Source: DYJB01 sp963777165 (lineage in GTDB: Bacteria; Chloroflexota; Anaerolineae; Anaerolineales; E44-bin32). Taken from it: 64,000 bases of DNA. The notes under the pieces were generated by a model, which was not told the origin of the DNA, did no database searches, and was given only the letters and a program-made list of their open reading frames with translations. The position numbers were made by a program, and so were the translations under genes. The DNA is taken from positions 1-64,000 of the forward strand of contig CAVZPO010000022.1 of NCBI GenBank assembly GCA_963777165.1. Reading direction: 5' to 3'. This document shows, in pieces, positions 62,576 to 64,000 of this stretch (its first letter is position 1; every line of letters begins with the position of its first letter).

Positions 62576-63939
62576 CTAAAGCGCCTTCTTCAACTCCACC
62601 AGCGTGTCGGACAGGCGATCGATCACTTGATCCAGCACTTCGAACGGGATGACCAGCGGCGGTTCGATGCGGACGGTGTGAGCATTGGTGAGCGTGCCGC
62701 CGACCAACACGCCGCGTTTGAACAGCCCGGCCGCCACCTTGTAGCCGATCTCCGGGTTGTGGAAGTGCATCCCAATGAGCAGGCCGCGGCCGGTGATACG
62801 GTCGTAGATCTCCGGATACTGGGCGGCGAGCGCCTCCAGCTTCGGGATCAGGTAGGCACCCTTGGCAGCCGCCTGCTCCCACAGCTTCTCCCGCAACGTG
62901 AATCGAATGGCGGCGATCGCCGCGCTGCAGGCCAGACGCCCCGCCCCCGGTGGTGGTGGTGTGGATGAAGGGGTTGGGCTGCATCATGACCTGCCAGATC
63001 TCCTCCGTCGCGCAGAAGGCGCTGATCGGCATCACGCCGCCGCCCAGCGCCTTGGCCGCCGCCAGGATATCCGGGACGACTTCCCAGTGATCGACGCCCC
63101 ACAGTTTGCCGGTCCGTCCCATCCCGGTCTGCACTTCATCAGCGATGAGCAGGACGCCGTAGTGGCGTGTCAGCTCGCGCAGCCGCGGCCAGTAGTCGTC
63201 CGGCGGGACAATCGCTCCGGCCTCGCCCTGGATCGGCTCCATGAGCACGCCGGCAATGTCGACCCCGACCGTCCGGCAGATCTCGAGCTGCCGCTCCACG
63301 GCATCCGCCTCCCCGAAGGGCACGTGGTAGACGGGCCCGCCGTACAGGATCCCGGCCGGCTGCCGGTAGTCGGCCTTGCCCATCATCGACAGCGAGCCCA
63401 TCGTCTTACCGTGGAAGGCCTTGACGGCGACGATGAAGCCGCTCTTGCGCGTGTAGAGCTTGGCCAGCTTGATGGCGCCTTCGATGGCCTCGGTCCCGCT
63501 GGCGCAGAAGAAGCTGTACTTGATATCGCCCGGCGTGATCTGCGCCATCAAACGCGCCAGCACGCCGCGCAGGGGGTCGATCAGCTCCTGGCTGGGCATC
63601 GGGCGTGCGCAGGGTCAGTTGGGCGCGCACCGTGTCGACGATTTCAGGGTTCGCCCAGCCGTGCACGAGCAGGCCGTATCCGCCGAGGCAGTCGATGTAC
63701 TCCCGCCCGAGGACGTCGCGGAACAGCGCCCCACTGCCCGTCCATTCGGTCGCCGCCCAGTCGCCCGCCTCGGTCACGGACTTGCGGTACTCCAGCCAGC
63801 CGCGGTTGAAGTACTCGGCGAAGTTGAGTTTGGATTCCTCGATGATCTGCTTGCCCAAGGACTCCGGCACCGAAGGCTGGTGGATCAGTTCCACCCAGCG
63901 GTCGGCGTATGTCAATGCATCGTCGAGCGATTGAGGCAC
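62576..63939 (-). CDS. Class III aminotransferase, putrescine-aminotransferase-like, two frameshifts
   Basis: About 453 residues. The N-terminal extension (AEYFNRGWLEYRKSVTEAGDW then LGREYIDCLGGYGLLVHGWANPEI, over its strands) and FFCASGTEAIEGAIKLAK resemble YgjG-type putrescine aminotransferases. PLP Asp is in IADEVQTGMGRTGKLW and the Schiff-base Lys in LAAAKALGGGVMPISAF. Two single extra bases break the frame, at about 63600-63615 (before MPSQELIDPLRG) and at about 62935-62945 (before LACSAAIAAIRF). The total length modulo three fits exactly two insertions. GTG 63939 follows GGAGG. It is the first gene of the operon visible in the window. Confidence 0.87.
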
Positions 63940-63956
63940 GTCGAGCCTCCGTAGGA

Positions 63957-63982
63957 GGCGGGCGGGCCGCGGCCCGCCCGCC
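63957..63982. terminator. 26-nt GC-rich palindrome upstream of the operon
   Basis: Perfect palindrome with 13-nt arms (GGCGGGCGGGCCG and its complement). It lies 18 nt upstream of the first aminotransferase start, overlapping where a leader would be. It may be the terminator of the preceding gene outside the window. Confidence 0.45.
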
Positions 63983-64000
63983 AGACGGCTATCCGCGTTA

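Overview
The window looks like chromosomal DNA from a high-GC, probably uncultured bacterium. The best guess is a Chloroflexota lineage (Anaerolineae-like). This is inference from very high GC with dense open frames on both strands, lipoproteins with T/P-rich linkers, paired aldehyde:ferredoxin oxidoreductases (AORs), TATAAT-like boxes lying directly on start codons, and GT-C membrane glycosyltransferases. No rRNA or other phylogenetic marker is present to settle it.

Layout. 1-2.3 kb: an IS91-type element with a tyrosine recombinase coupled to an HUH transposase. 2.5-10.4 kb: a thiolase-like/DUF35 pair, membrane proteins, a large modular lipoprotein with a glycoside-hydrolase-like barrel, and an acyl-CoA dehydrogenase. 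10.6-14.2 kb: a DinB-like protein, a thioredoxin-like lipoprotein with an in-frame TGA at the first active-site Cys, and a GH13 alpha-glucosidase-type enzyme. 14.2-15.0 kb: an array of dispersed palindromic repeats. 15-21 kb: two DUF1801 proteins, an M29 aminopeptidase, an acyltransferase, an MFS transporter and FtcD. 21.3-28.9 kb: a CapA-like lipoprotein and a TetR-controlled ABC export operon. Between that operon's two ATPase genes sits a MerB-like gene whose third catalytic Cys is a TGA codon followed by a textbook bacterial SECIS-like hairpin. 29-38 kb: DUF362 and flippase-like genes, a PHP phosphoesterase, DUF559, lysS, greA, a PIG-L deacetylase and tRNA-Lys. 38.4-43.1 kb: three GT-C-type membrane proteins, bounded by tRNA-Lys and by an internally deleted tRNA-Arg. 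44-53 kb: a DMT transporter, small enzymes, and an ATP-grasp/GNAT pair. 53-64 kb: an eight-gene minus-strand operon with a MoaD-like protein, two AORs, a methylmalonate-semialdehyde-type dehydrogenase and four class III aminotransferases.

Functional picture. The last operon is a coherent amine/amino-acid catabolic module. Transaminases would release aldehydes or semialdehydes. These would be oxidised either by AORs (tungsten/molybdenum pterin, ferredoxin) or by the CoA-acylating dehydrogenase. The tetR operon is a YbhFGSR-like drug/toxicant exporter with the MerB-like putative selenoprotein embedded in it. The two putative selenoproteins are the most interesting finding; the selA/selB/selD/selC genes they require are not in this window.

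Sequence quality. About fifteen otherwise intact genes carry single-base frame breaks, nearly all of them one extra base. This points to uncorrected assembly/read errors more than to gene decay. Coordinates below span the whole gene across such breaks.
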